Shown one piece after another: positions 1-10,400 of a stretch of DNA of 64,000 bases; positions within the stretch are counted from its first letter, which is position 1, and each line of letters starts with the position of its first letter. The DNA comes from Solen grandis (taxonomy: Eukaryota; Mollusca; Bivalvia; Adapedonta; Solenidae). The notes below the pieces were generated by a model. The model had not been told where the DNA came from. It worked only from the letters and a program-made list of their open reading frames with translations, and did not search any database. The DNA is taken from the NCBI GenBank assembly GCA_021229015.1, contig CM037795.1, positions 11,708,656 through 11,772,655 on the forward strand. The letters are read 5' to 3'. Both the position numbers and the translations under genes were made by a program.

Positions 1-2
1 AA

Positions 3-992
3 GTTCTGTACAGCTTTTTCGGAATAAAGAAGAAAAACACAAGTTCTTTTCACCCCATGACAAATGGACAAGTGGAAAATGTTCAGAGAACTTTACTAAG
101 CATGTTAAGAACAACAATTTTAGATGAAAAAGAATGGCCTGACAAATTATCTTCTGTTCAAATAGCATATAAACTCAACAATATGTGCAGATACTACAAA
201 GTATTCTCTAAAAAAAGATAGAAAAAAAACAAGCAAAATCTAAAATGAAACAGAATTATGATAAATTCCAATCACAACCTTATTTCACTGAAAATAAACC
301 AAAACCTAAGACAGAACATTATGTTGAAGAATTAACGGACAGATTAAAGTTAATATGGAAATTATGCAACGAAAACATACAACAAGCAAAATCTAAAATG
401 AAAAATTAGGAAATCTAAACAACGGTTTTTTAAGTTAGGAGATTTGGTATTACTAAAACAAAACCAAATTCCAAAAGATGCCTCTAGAAAATTATACAGA
501 AAATTTTCTAAGGACGTATACTATATCACTAAAGTACTACCCCAAAACACGTTTATCCTACGAAATATAAATACAAACAAAGAAATCAAGTCACCAGTAC
601 ATATAAACCGATTAAAGGAATTCATAGATCCAAGAGATCTTAGGCAACCGGTTGAGGACAAGGGTTATTTCCATTTACAAAATGGTGAACTTCAGAACAG
701 GCAAAATACAACTCCTGAAATACAACAGACCCAAGACTTGAATTCGCACAGCCATACGGCTGATACCAGTAATAAAACTAACCAAAGTGATAAACAAGAT
801 AACAAAAAATGGTACAGAGCGAAAAGATTGAAGAAGGCTAAATTCATAGATAATGAAAAATACTTCTTAGTACAGTGGTCAAACAAAAAATATAAAGACA
901 CTTGGATTAAGCATACAGACGTAAGTGATGCTTTGATCAGACAGTTCTATATCAACAAATCAAATAAACAAAAAAAGAAAGGGAAGAAATAA
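3..992 (+). pseudogene. Ty3/Gypsy integrase C-terminal part with chromodomain (broken)
   Basis: Frame 3 from base 3 reads the end of a retroviral-type integrase core, with the HPMTNGQVEN block that carries the third catalytic acidic residue (Glu) of the DD35E triad. The frame is lost near 205. Between 205 and 440 there are stops and a partly repeated AAACAAGCAAAATC stretch. A 182-codon frame at 444-992 then gives the integrase C-terminal region (PVHINRLKEF) followed by a chromodomain-like segment at about residues 120-170 (YRAKRLKKAKF, YFLVQW, TWIKHTDV). A chromodomain after integrase is typical of chromovirus-type Ty3/Gypsy elements. Most of pol lies outside the window. The element is defective by truncation, frame loss and AT-rich decay. 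Family call is confident; clade is inferred. Confidence 0.85.
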
Positions 993-1779
993 TATAATAT
1001 TATATTCTATCATAGGCAAGCGTAATTAATAATAGTATTATCAATAGGGTACTCGTCGGTTACCGCGGCAAAGAAAAAAAAAACTCCAATGAAGGAACAT
1101 TAAGTAGCATTTTGCTAATAAAATAGACATTTAATGGACATCCGTTAGCAATGGAAGTTGAGACACATCTACTGCAGATGATACAAAATATTGAAACGCT
1201 ATTTGTTTAGAACCGTTAATGGAATACTTCCGGCGGTTTCATTTGATACTCCGAATCAAAAGCATTATCATATATAAGAGATTAAGGTACACAGGTGTTA
1301 AGCACAGCTATTAAGCCAGTGAGCTATCCTATGGAACACGGATACGCTATAATGGCAGAGATAAACGACGTTACAAACGTGTTTAGCCATTTATGTACTC
1401 ATCATTGAATGAGGAGAAAAAAAAAAGAGGAAAAAGATTGACGAATTCGTAAGAAAAATAGTCAATCATAGACGGGAAATAATTAAAGAAAAAAATATGC
1501 GCATGTATAAACAGAGAGAGTAATTATGATATATACAGAAAAGTTCGCCGAGATGATGGCGTATACAAATAAATAAAGTAATAGGTATAAATAACTAAAT
1601 AATGACAATTGTCTTTGTATATTATTACGGCAGATAAAAAATGAAATGATTCATTATGTATCTGTGAGAAGATTGACTCAATTTCAAATGATTACCATTT
1701 GATTTCACATGAAGCTTCGTATTATTACGAAATTACGAAAATGTGTCTACGGCCAATATAAAGATTCCGTTTATATATC
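993..1779. other. No recognisable gene; element interior or decayed DNA
   Basis: AT-rich DNA with stops in all frames follows the chromodomain. A basic KKKRGKR-like stretch is readable near 1415-1435 in one frame, but it has no supporting context. I see no repeat or RNA gene here. Confidence 0.4.
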
Positions 1780-2470
1780 AATATTTTTCCAATAGTTCGC
1801 AAAGGAAAATTTCGAATATATGAGATAGAACAATTTCCTATTCCCGATAATGAGGATATCAAGAACAATGATGCCAATATTTTAACATCAAATCCATGGT
1901 ATTTCATTATTAACGAAATTGATCATTCGTTTATGGTATCAGGTGAAGATTTCCTCATGGATTGCGAAGAATTTGGACAATTTATTTTATATAAAAAAAG
2001 GAAATCTAATGTATTCGGCTAATGAGTCAAACTGTTATTCGAAATTATATCGCTACGACGATAAATCGAATATCAACACCATATGTAACTATGGTAAATA
2101 GTAAAGAATATTCTGAAACCGTGCTTCAAGACGGTAATCGACCGCTGCGAGTGATTGTATTGAAAAGAAAACAAAATTGTGAGTTTGGTATAATAACAAT
2201 CCCTTGTCATTAAGATTTAAGGGTTTTTTAATCAAATCACAAATCACAATTTCAAGAATTGTGTAAACGGAAAGGACAGTTAACGTCCTTTACCTAATTA
2301 ATGTACCTCTCTTAGGATCATATTTCAATGGCATGATAATAGATAATGTATTATCAAGTAATAATATAATGGAGCAAATAGCTATCTCACTTCCAAAATA
2401 CGAAATGTTTGAACATACATCTAGGGAAATACTAGATAAATGAGGAACGGATGAACTCTCATTAATTCAC
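1780..2470 (+). pseudogene. Possible env-like remnant downstream of integrase
   Basis: One frame is open across about 1811-2020. It contains a tyrosine/tryptophan-rich pattern (PWYFIINEIDHSFMV, DCEEFGQFILY), and a shifted frame nearby reads NESNCYSKLY then NTIC. Spacing of cysteines after an acidic 'EEFGQF' segment recalls the external domain of F-type envelope proteins of errantivirus-like Ty3/Gypsy elements, and the position after integrase fits. Several frame breaks separate the pieces, and a later open stretch near 2310-2440 (LPKYEMFEHTS) is in yet another frame. Alternative: an unrelated decayed ORF. No fusion peptide or membrane anchor can be placed. The call is tentative. Confidence 0.25.
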
Positions 2471-3648
2471 TTTGCTTGAAAGTCGAAAAGAATGAAAAAA
2501 ACAACAAAAACTGCTACTTTAACCAGTTCATCTATAGCGGAAATACACCGATACGAACGAGGATAACATCCTTGTTGTAACAATCACGAGTACTATTACT
2601 ACTACCGTAGATACGCTCTTGTCATAAACACTTCATCATATGGAATACTATTGTTGCCACAAGATTAGAATATCTTATCCAAAAACCGTATCGCCTCCTG
2701 ATATCTTTCTAAAAAGTTTTAAAGAATCCATACAATGTGAGCATGGAATTGAGCATTATCTTTATTACGATGACTATCCTAAATAACTATCTCACACACT
2801 GCACCAAAAGTAAGAAACAGAGATAACAACGGTGTTACGTTACACCTTACGGACAGACTGAGCTACATTTATGTTAAGATAACAATCGAAATGCTTGGTT
2901 TGCTTTTTTCATTGACATGAAGGTTTCAATTGTTAAAACTGCTGTATTATGCTTTTTATTATGTCAAATATTATTCAAATATTGAATAATAATCCCCGGA
3001 GAATTTTATTTCTAAGCACCAGAGAGAATACGACTATATTTATATATATGTGTAACAAAGATTGCAGACCGATGTTATTAGCTTATAGTATGACAATAAT
3101 TTTGTCCTATAAATCTGCGAATTGCGTTAAAGCGATTATAAATATTCTCTCTCGTGTGGGGAAGTGTGCAATGCTATGGTGTATTTTTGTTTGTTCATGT
3201 TATTATTTGTTGTTAATATATATATAAATTGTAGAAATGGCCTTTGTAAAAAAAAAAAAAAGAAATGGAATCTTGAGAAATTAACGGAACACTCTGAATA
3301 TTTCAAGCTACTTAAAAAAAAACAAAAAAAAAAAAAAAACATAAACGAATTAATTGATATTTTTCGCTTGAATATGGTTCATTAGATAATTAAAACAATA
3401 TCTCTTGTTTTTGACAACTCAATATTCCATACTTTTATGCCATTTGTTTTTCTTAGTATTGTATTTCTGGCAGTTATTATTATATGATTTGTATTGGGAA
3501 AGTTTGTGTGTATTAGAAAACTGCCGCAATTTGATATTTAGATGTAGTTTTTCATTGTATATTATATATCATAATTGTTGTTATGTACTCATTTTGTAGT
3601 ACGCATTTATATTGAGAAGAAAAAAAAGAGGACTTTTTTCAAATAGGC
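2471..3648. other. AT-rich DNA, nothing identified
   Basis: Short frames here (for example 2949-3227 and 3405-3599) are rich in I, F, Y and L, as expected of AT-rich noncoding DNA. Poly-A runs occur at about 3248-3262 and 3314-3340. If the upstream element is intact in length, this would be its 3' interior. Confidence 0.5.
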
Positions 3649-4191
3649 ATAGGGGGAGATGATAGGTCTTATAATACTTCATTTATATACAAATACAATA
3701 AAGAGCCAATATATAAAGCGTAGCACGGAAAATTATACACAATAGGACATATATATATACTCTGCCTACAGTAACACACAATAGACATCCAATAGCAACA
3801 TACAAAAAGTATGTATGCGTGTAGTCTCAACCCTGGAAATAGGTGAATGAAAATGAAACTAGATCAGGGGGAAACTGACCCCGTATACACAGGGTAGAGA
3901 GAGATAAAGGTCACATTCCTGGCTGGCCGGGGCAGCAAGCATAAGAATACTCCACTGTCCGGACCATGCTGAGTTTGCATGATACAAAAATAACAAACAA
4001 TACGAGCTGGCCATTTGTGGAAAGTGATTCTGCAGGCGGCAAACCATTTTTGGGAGGCAATTCTTAGAACCACAGACCAGTTCGCTGAACCCATGAACCT
4101 AATTCATTGCCGCGGTGCGGGCGGTCAGTATATAAACAAAGGCGAGAATATTTTCAGTTCAAAGATGCTGAAAAGGTATTTCGTCTTATAG
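3649..4191 (+). mobile_element. Candidate 3' LTR start with purine tract and promoter
   Basis: AGGGGGAGA at 3649-3657 looks like a polypurine tract. It is followed at once by TGATAGG, a plausible LTR start (TG). About 470 bp further lies a TATA box and initiator (separate entry). Order integrase, possible env, purine tract, LTR fits the + strand element that enters the window at base 1. The LTR's far end cannot be placed because a 30-bp duplication and insertion begin at 4162, and the 5' LTR is outside the window. Confidence 0.35.
4129..4160 (+). promoter_or_regulatory. TATA box plus TCAGTT initiator
   Basis: TATAAA at 4131-4136 is followed by TCAGTT at 4154-4159, placing the +1 A at 4156, about 25 bases downstream of TATA. 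This is textbook core-promoter spacing for an LTR U3/R boundary. Function is inferred. Confidence 0.5.
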
Positions 4192-4638
4192 GTAAGCTAA
4201 CTTTAATTATTTATTGCCGCACTCTCTAAAATTAACTTTTGGGTTTTAGCGTATTTATGTTAGCTTATATTTAACTGACTGGTTATATTATTTATAGGGA
4301 TATTTAAGGTTATTCAAAAGATTATTATTGTCTCTTTTTATTAATTAAGATTGTGCTGTTGCAAGGAAATATTGTTATTAATTGTATTTTGTATGTTGAG
4401 TATTTTATTGATAATTGTCATTTAATTTCTATTTAAATATTCTTTCATGATATTATTCATGCTAAGAAATAGTAATAATTTTAAAATGTTATTTCATATA
4501 TTTATATGCAATTTAGATATTATTTTTAGTGTAAAATGTTCTTGCCGTGTATGTGTATTTATTATGGATTGTTTTAAAATAATTACATCAATAAAAGAAA
4601 AAAAAAAAAAGATGCTGAAAAGGTATTTCGTCTTATAG
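4162..4638 (+). repeat. 30-bp direct repeat flanking a ~417-bp poly-A-tailed insert
   Basis: The same 30 bases (AAGATGCTGAAAAGG...CTTATAG) stand at 4162-4191 and 4609-4638. Between them, 4192-4608 begins GTAAGCTAAC and ends with an AATAAA signal at about 4590 and a run of A. A poly-A tail directly before a duplicated target is the signature of LINE-mediated retroposition, although 30 bp is long for a target-site duplication. The first copy ends at a perfect splice-donor-like GTAAGC, which belongs to the insert. Confidence 0.55.
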
Positions 4639-5149
4639 TTTTCAGATGAATCCCTAAAATCAATAGAGGTCCGAGGAGTCCTCTAATTCCCCAGGACTAC
4701 CTCGCGACAATAATTATAATAATGAAATCGGACCTACAACAGGGGTTGTACAGATGGCAAATAGAAAGAGATGAGCTCTGCTTTATCCCGTCTTACTGAA
4801 GGTAAAAGCCTTTTAAGGGTTTGGCCCGAGGTCATTGCAAGCACATTTAGGACCAATATGGGCATGGAGCTTGCAATTCCTCCTGAAAGTAGCGTCACAG
4901 AAATGCCATCATTACCTAAAACAATGAACAAAATTTCTCGAAAATGCATACTTTTCTTCTTTTTGTTCTTTCTGTCATTACATAATACCATTGGCGACTT
5001 ATAAAACAATATTTAAACGAAATGTATCGATGTTAAAAATGTTCAAATTTTCGAGTCTGATAAGTAATCACAAATATCGAAGCTTCAAAAATAAAAGTTC
5101 CAGTTGTATCACCTGTTTTCGTGATTATATTTCTAGCTAATATTTAAAT
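4639..5149. other. Unassigned DNA with a mid-length open frame
   Basis: Both strands are open over about 4734-5009 (91 codons minus, 77 plus). The sequence is less AT-rich than its surroundings but matches no family I recognise. It could be the interior of an old element. Confidence 0.3.
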
Positions 5150-5650
5150 TAAAAATGCTCAGGAGGTAATACCTACAGTGGCATTGAGGTGATATGCACT
5201 ACTCTATGTCGAGGGAACGAGATAATAAGTCGAGGCAACGAGATAATAAGTCGAGGCAACGAGATAATAAGTCGAGGGAACGAGATAATAAGTCGAGGGA
5301 ACGAGTTATTTATCTCGAGGGAACGAGTTAATTATAATAAGGCGTTCCCTCGAGATAATTAACTCGTTCCCTCGACTTATTATCTCGTTCCCTCGACTTA
5401 TTATCTCGTTCTCTCGAGATAATAAGTCGTTCCCTCGAGATAATTAACTCGTTCCCTCGACTTATTATCTCGTTCCCTCGACTTATTATCTCGTTCCCTC
5501 GACTTATTATCTCGTTCTCTCGAGATAATAAGTCGTTCCCTCAAGATAATTAACTCGTTCCCTCGACTTATTATCTCGTTCCTTCCACATAAAAAAAGAG
5601 AAGTGCGTGTCACCTCTATGCCACCGTAAATACCAGTGTGATTATTAAAA
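5150..5650. mobile_element. Foldback element with tandem 21-bp inner repeats
   Basis: The outer ends are inverted copies of each other: GGCATTGAGGTGATATGCAC at 5181-5200 against GTGCGTGTCACCTCTATGCC at about 5604-5623. Inside them, 5209-5330 is a tandem array of a 21-bp unit (TCGAGGGAACGAGATAATAA plus one base). From about 5340 to 5584 the same unit runs in the opposite orientation, with extra CTCGAGATAATAAGTC flips. The whole folds into one long hairpin. No transposase frame is present; the minus-strand ORF with SRERDNK repeats is only a reading of the array. Confidence 0.75.
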
Positions 5651-5774
5651 TACAACATTTAATAGAAAATATACTAATAAATACTTACTTCAACAATATC
5701 AACAGGTGTCCTCCACGCCGTCTTTGCATCTTCAACAGACGGTTGCAAATCGAACATGATCTACATACATTTTC

Positions 5775-6078
5775 TGTTTGTTTGTTGGGTTTAACGTCCC
5801 ACTAACAGAATTTCAGTTATTTGGAGACGATGTCTATTTTAGACAGATATAGTGCTGCCACACAGCAGTATGACTGCGTAGACATGTGGCCTGATACCCG
5901 TGATACCACACCCAGGCACATTATTCTGGGACCGGAACATTCAGTCCTGCAACTACCCTAAAATGCTGAGCGCCAAGCAAGGAGGCTATAACAGTACCAT
6001 TTTTTACGACTTTGGATCGAACCCACGACCTCCCGCACCCGAGGAGGACGCTCTTACCACTCGGCCACCGGGGACGGT
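5775..6078 (-). mobile_element. tRNA-derived SINE, family 1 (near complete)
   Basis: Read on the minus strand, the 5' head has a tRNA-like box A (GTGGCCGAGTGG) and box B (GGGTTCGATCC). It is followed by a body with GTGGTATCA, TGTCTACGC and GTGTGGCAGCACTATATCTG blocks and a tail GACGTTAAACCCAACAAACA. The same body and tail recur many times in the window. Family resembles tRNA-headed SINEs known from bivalves (RUDI/V-SINE or related); exact family not determinable here. Confidence 0.85.
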
Positions 6079-6305
6079 ACATAACACAAACTTGTAGTTG
6101 CAAAAAGGCGTACTCGGAGAAAAAAACAATAACGTCAAACCGGAACTATTTTCAACCTTGCAAAAAGATTATAATTTGGTTAAAAGGGGGCGATACTAGG
6201 CTGTTACACTCAATGCATGCTTGATTGAGTTATTTCCCTTACAACTTCAAATAACACTATTTCATCTGAGAAAGTGCTACGAAGTGTGCACAAAATATGT
6301 AAATA

Positions 6306-6449
6306 TAAGGATTGAAATTAATTTCGAGTGCATTCAAGCGATCTTGAATGCACATGTCAAACTGGAATTCCGTGAATCTCATAAGCGATTCATAGGTATC
6401 AGTGCATTCAAATTTTTTGAATGCACCCGAAATGAATTTCAATCCTTAT
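6306..6449. repeat. 144-bp near-perfect palindrome (MITE-like)
   Basis: AAGGATTGAAATTAATTTCG at the left end is matched by CGAAATGAATTTCAATCCTT at the right end. Nested copies of GTGCATTCAA and its complement lie inside, and the centre (CCGTGAATC / GATTCATAGG) is also roughly inverted. No coding content. Confidence 0.75.
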
Positions 6450-7129
6450 TTCAGCGCTAATAATGTATGCATCACATATTGCATGGATAGTGTATCAAAT
6501 ATTGATGTAATGCCAGTGTAATTGGTGTAACAAAGGATCCTTATCAGTCTACTGTAAATTTATAAGTAAGAACTTCAGGCAATCAATAACCAAATTCATT
6601 GGGGAAAAAATACGAAAACAGAAATCTAAATATCAAATATTGTGACATTTTTCTCTCATTATAATGATTATATAATTAGACAAAAAAAAAAAGATTAAAT
6701 TTCAGAATTCGCAAAAACAGATTTAAAGATGTCACCTGCCTGTCTTGACTTCACATTGTTAAACATAAACCTTCCACCATTGTATCGAAGTTCAAAAGAG
6801 TCATCATGAAAACAAAATGGTGAAGTAGCAGTAATATTTACGACCTTGGTATGTCGCGGCCTGGAATCAAACCTGACTTCCCAAATACTGTGAAAGACCC
6901 TGAGCTAAACACCTCTTACCAATCAATAAATAAAGTATGTATACCACTAGGTATCAATCGGCACCCTTGTAACAATGAATTTTAATAATTATGTTGTTAC
7001 TTTGCCCCTATCCCTCTATTTCCTCCTTTTCACTCAATTAGCGAAAACTAAAGACAGTTTTATATTTTCTTGCCTTTTTTAAACTGATTCACCGTAATAC
7101 TATCAATATGTGACCGGGTGAGAAAAAAA
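6450..7129. other. Unassigned DNA with a SINE head fragment and a coding-like stretch
   Basis: 6838-6910 is a minus-strand fragment of SINE family 1 (CCGCGACATACC and box B region). Next to it, minus-strand 6690-6840 reads an open frame (FHDDSFELRYNGGRF) ending in a stop at about 6690. Its composition looks coding but no family is recognised. Confidence 0.4.
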
Positions 7130-7212
7130 TGCAGACAGACCGGGACTCGAACCTGGGTCTTTTTGCCTACAGGGCTAATGATCTACCGGCTGACCTACCT
7201 TCCTGGCCGCTT
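7130..7212 (-). repeat. tRNA-like SINE head, family 3
   Basis: On the minus strand box A (GGTCAGCCGGTAGATCA) and box B (GGTTCGAGTCC) are spaced as in a tRNA, followed by CCCGGTCTGTCTGCA and a T-rich run. The acceptor stem does not pair well and related copies lie at 33.6-34.0 kb, so this is a SINE head, not a tRNA gene. Confidence 0.65.
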
Positions 7213-7580
7213 ACCAATATTTTTCCCGTACCTTGAGTCATCAATATTGATACTGTGACATATACACAAAAGTGCTATATTCTCGATGTCCCACATACGG
7301 TTTCTTATGTCTTCTATAACACTGAATCATTTATTGTCCAAAGCGACTTCGATGGTACACATCTTTTAATTAACGTTTTACTCATACAATCATTTATTTG
7401 TAAGAAAAGCAAGATTGTATTTTTCAAGGATTTACTAAACCCTTTTCCATTAAGAATGTTTCAGGCGTACATGTATCAACTACACACTTTTATTTTTGCA
7501 CATTCAAAACAGAAAATTGGATAAAACTTAAACCAGTAACAAGTAATATTTAAAAATAATATTCGGCGTATTCAAATTAA
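7213..7580. other. No assigned feature
   Basis: An 89-codon frame at 7255-7524 (+) is present but is AT-driven and matches nothing I know. No repeat seen. Confidence 0.3.
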
Positions 7581-8486
7581 ACAAGAGAGCCATGATGGCT
7601 CTGGGTCGCTCACCTGAGAACCATGTATTAGTGGGAGGAAAAGAAACAGCAAATATCTTATTATATTGTAGAAAATGGGCTCTCCCTCTGCCAGCCATAA
7701 ATCGAGTGAGCACTTTAGGACAGGAAGAATTTTCAAATTTGTACTATATACAAATAAGGAAATGGGCTTAGTCCCCTATTGGCCATGTTTTTCAATGGAT
7801 CAAAATAATTTGAACAGTCTTGGTAGAGAGTGACCTTAGAAACATCTGTGCCAAATAACTTTGAAATCCAGCCATTACATTTGGCCAAGAAGATTTTTCA
7901 AATTTGTACTTTATTCATATAAGGAAAACGGGATCCGCCCCATGGCGGCCATGTTTTTCAACGAATAAAAATAATTTAAACAATCTTGGTAGAGAGTGAC
8001 ATAAGAAACATCTGTGCCAAATATCTTTGAAATCCAGCGAGTAATTTGGCCATGAAGATTTTTCAAATTTATACAATATACATATAAGGAAAACGGGCTC
8101 CGCCCCCTGGCGGCCATGTTTTTCAACGAATCAAAATAATTTTAACAATCTTGGTAGAGAGTGACCTAAGGAAATCTGTGCCAATTAATTTTGAAATCTT
8201 GCCAGCAGTAGTTTTGGAGGAGAAGATTTTCAAAATTTTCATATGTGTTTTTCTTTCCGTTGCCATGGCAACCAGAGTTCTGCATGGAATCAAATACTTT
8301 GAACAACTATGAAAGGGCTTCACCCAAGGAACATTCCTGTGAAGTTTCTTTAAAATTGGCCCTGTGGTTTAAGAGGAGGTGACGTTTTAAGTTAAATGTT
8401 GACGACGGGCACCGGACGACGGACGCCGGTCATTCATCGGTCACAATAGCTCACCTTGAGCACGTTGTGCTCAGGTGAGCTAAAAA
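7581..8486 (+). repeat. Long interspersed repeat bounded by GCTCACCTGAG / CTCAGGTGAGC
   Basis: The element starts ACAAGAGAGCCATGATGGCT followed by CGCTCACCTGAG. It ends CTCACCTTGAGCACGTTGTG and CTCAGGTGAGCTAAAAA, so its ends carry short inverted repeats. Inside, a unit of 165 bp (ATTTTTCAAATTT..., CCATGTTTTTCAA, CTTGGTAGAGAGTGAC, CATCTGTGCCAAAT) repeats in tandem from about 7730. A GACGACGGAC-rich segment precedes the 3' end. There is no coding frame. Related copies lie at 53926-54795 (+), 15885-16010 (+), about 34955 on (minus) and 58185-58615 (minus). Confidence 0.8.
8259..8272. promoter_or_regulatory. Perfect RFX X-box palindrome inside the repeat
   Basis: GTTGCCATGGCAAC is the consensus palindromic X-box bound by RFX factors. 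A degenerate form (GTTTGCATTGGCAACC) is present at the corresponding place in the reverse copy near 35,073. Binding is not shown by sequence alone. Confidence 0.45.
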
Positions 8487-9169
8487 GGCAAATCTTTTAA
8501 AATATTTGATTTATAAAAATATTACATTTGAAATATGCATTTAGTAATATATATCTACAAAAACTGGCAATGAAATTTAAAAGCTATAGCCCGCGCATAC
8601 TTGATTAGCGCACTACTTTTTCTAAATACAGTACGAACATGCTAAAATGACCATTCGATTAAATAAGTTAGAGAAGTAAAAGGCAGACCAGTGAGATAAA
8701 TGCTAAATGTATGGTAAAATCAATACGAAAAGCAGTAATTTGTGTTTATACTACTTCTAGTATACGATCTGTGCTTAAAAGTAATACTAGAAAACCTTTG
8801 TTGATGAATTTTGAAGCTGTAATTATGCCAGGCAGGTAAAAAAAAATGTAAGGGAAGCAACAGGAATAAAATAATAAAAAACACAATTATAGAGAGAGAG
8901 AGATTCATACTTTGGTCCTTTTTTTAAATTTAAAAACACATTATTAAAGATGGGATGAATAAAGAACAAAAATTAACTTGCTTAATAATTATTATTGACA
9001 TTTAAGGACAACCAAAATATATTCATATATATATATAGTGGCAAAACCTGGCCATGGCTTCAACTTTACTTTCTGTTTTAACCAAATATGGGTGTTTTAA
9101 AATACCAGTGAACTCTGGGAACAGTAGTTCACTAGTTAATTAATTAGGTTGAAAATTGTTTGAATATAA
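8487..9169. other. AT-rich DNA, nothing identified
   Basis: Short AT-biased frames, a GA run at 8892-8902 and a TA run near 9028. No repeat family or gene recognised. Confidence 0.5.
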
Positions 9170-9179
9170 TGTCAATATA

Positions 9180-9610
9180 GATATATATTATGCCAACACT
9201 GCTGTGCGCGCAAGAATCTGCCAAATGCAGCAAGTGACACCAAAATGGTGCCACCTGCTGCACCGCCAAAAAGCGGGGCAAGCACAGCAGTATGACACAA
9301 CAACCCTCCAACTGAGGGGCCCCTCCAACTGAGGGATCGGTGGACGCACTTCACAAATATTGAAGAGATTTGTCACACCGCATTACAACAACAACAACAA
9401 AAACAACAACAACAACAACAAAATCAAACATTACCTAGAAAATTATATTTTCCAAGCAAAATGCAAAGACTCAACCTCCAATTGAGGATTTACCAAACAA
9501 AAAACAATCTCTGTCTCCAATTGAGGATTTAACAACAAAATGCAAAACTTAGCCGCCATAAACTTATTTTACATAGGGGGGTTGATTTAGTTTCATTGCG
9601 TATTTCACCA
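9180..9610 (-). repeat. 3' noncoding part of the Ngaro-like element
   Basis: Between the hydrolase stop and the presumed element end lie four near-palindromic motifs: CCTCCAACTGAGG twice at about 9304-9335 and CTCCAATTGAGGATTTA twice at about 9478-9532. A CAA/CAACAA run occupies 9386-9422. They may be part of the split terminal repeats or 3' processing signals; this is inference. Confidence 0.45.
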
Positions 9611-9623
9611 ATAAGGCGACAAA

Positions 9624-10369
9624 TTAATTTGAACACTGCCATGGCCCGGTTTCACCACTGTCCGGGGACACACATGCACCATTCATGATAAAGCACTGTA
9701 ACCCCTGGGATAATCTATACAAGAAAATATTATTTCCCATGCTGGAAAGGTGTACACCATCTGAATTAAACAAGCCAATGTCTTGCTCATCCAACTCTGG
9801 ATACCTCAAATAGGCACCACCTGATCTTAAAACAAATGAGGCAATTTTATTGTTCACACGTGATCTAGCCCTATTTAAAGCTTTATGAGAAATTTCATTA
9901 CGCCATTTCAGCCGAGGCAACATTTGAGACCAAACTAACAATGCAGAAGGAAACAAAGTCATTATTTCCTCAAGAATGGAGATTATACTAAAACGCAAAT
10001 NNNNNNNNNNNNNNNNNNNNNNNNNNNNNNNNNNNNNNNNNNNNNNNNNNNNNNNNNNNNNNNNNNNNNNNNNNNNNNNNNNNNNNNNNNNNNNNNNNNN
10101 CACCTGTTGGTATTTGCCCAATATCATTTGCCCCAAAATGTAATACCAGAATGTTTGGCTTGTCAGCATATTTAATAAGTGTCTTTAATGTCTGCAACAC
10201 ATCTCTACAGCGCATGCCACTGCGCCCCTGCCACCAAATGGATGCACCGAATCTTGACAAGCCTAAGTGAATTCCTTCTTCCGTACACTGCCTGGCAAAC
10301 GTAAAGGCATGCTTGATGATGGATGAGCCGACAATCCAAATGTCACATCTGCCATCTGCAAGACTTTGC
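9624..10369 (-). CDS. SGNH-hydrolase domain of the Ngaro-like element (gap inside)
   Basis: Opening just after a stop at about 10369, the frame reads IWIVGSSIIKHAF (block I, catalytic Ser region), then LHFGANDIG (block III, GxND oxyanion Asn) and, after 100 N, FNSDGVHLSSMGNN (block V, DxxH catalytic Asp and His). This is the SGNH/GDSL esterase fold carried by some Ngaro-type elements; its substrate is unknown. There is no ATG before block I, so expression would need frameshift, readthrough or splicing from the recombinase frame, which ends about 30 bases upstream. The 100-N block at 10001-10100 makes the middle unreadable. Confidence 0.8.
10001..10100. other. Assembly gap (100 N)
   Basis: Exactly 100 N, the usual placeholder for a gap of unknown size. 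Confidence 0.99.
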
Positions 10370-10400
10370 TAGCAATTAGGCAGAGTTTAACGCTGCGAAT

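Noticed and set aside
5401..5658. 85-codon minus-strand ORF with SRERDNK repeats
   Set aside because: It is a reading of the 21-bp foldback array, which is open in several frames on both strands.
7130..7212. Possible tRNA gene
   Set aside because: Boxes A and B are present but the acceptor stem does not pair and the same head recurs in SINE-like copies at 33.6-34.0 kb.
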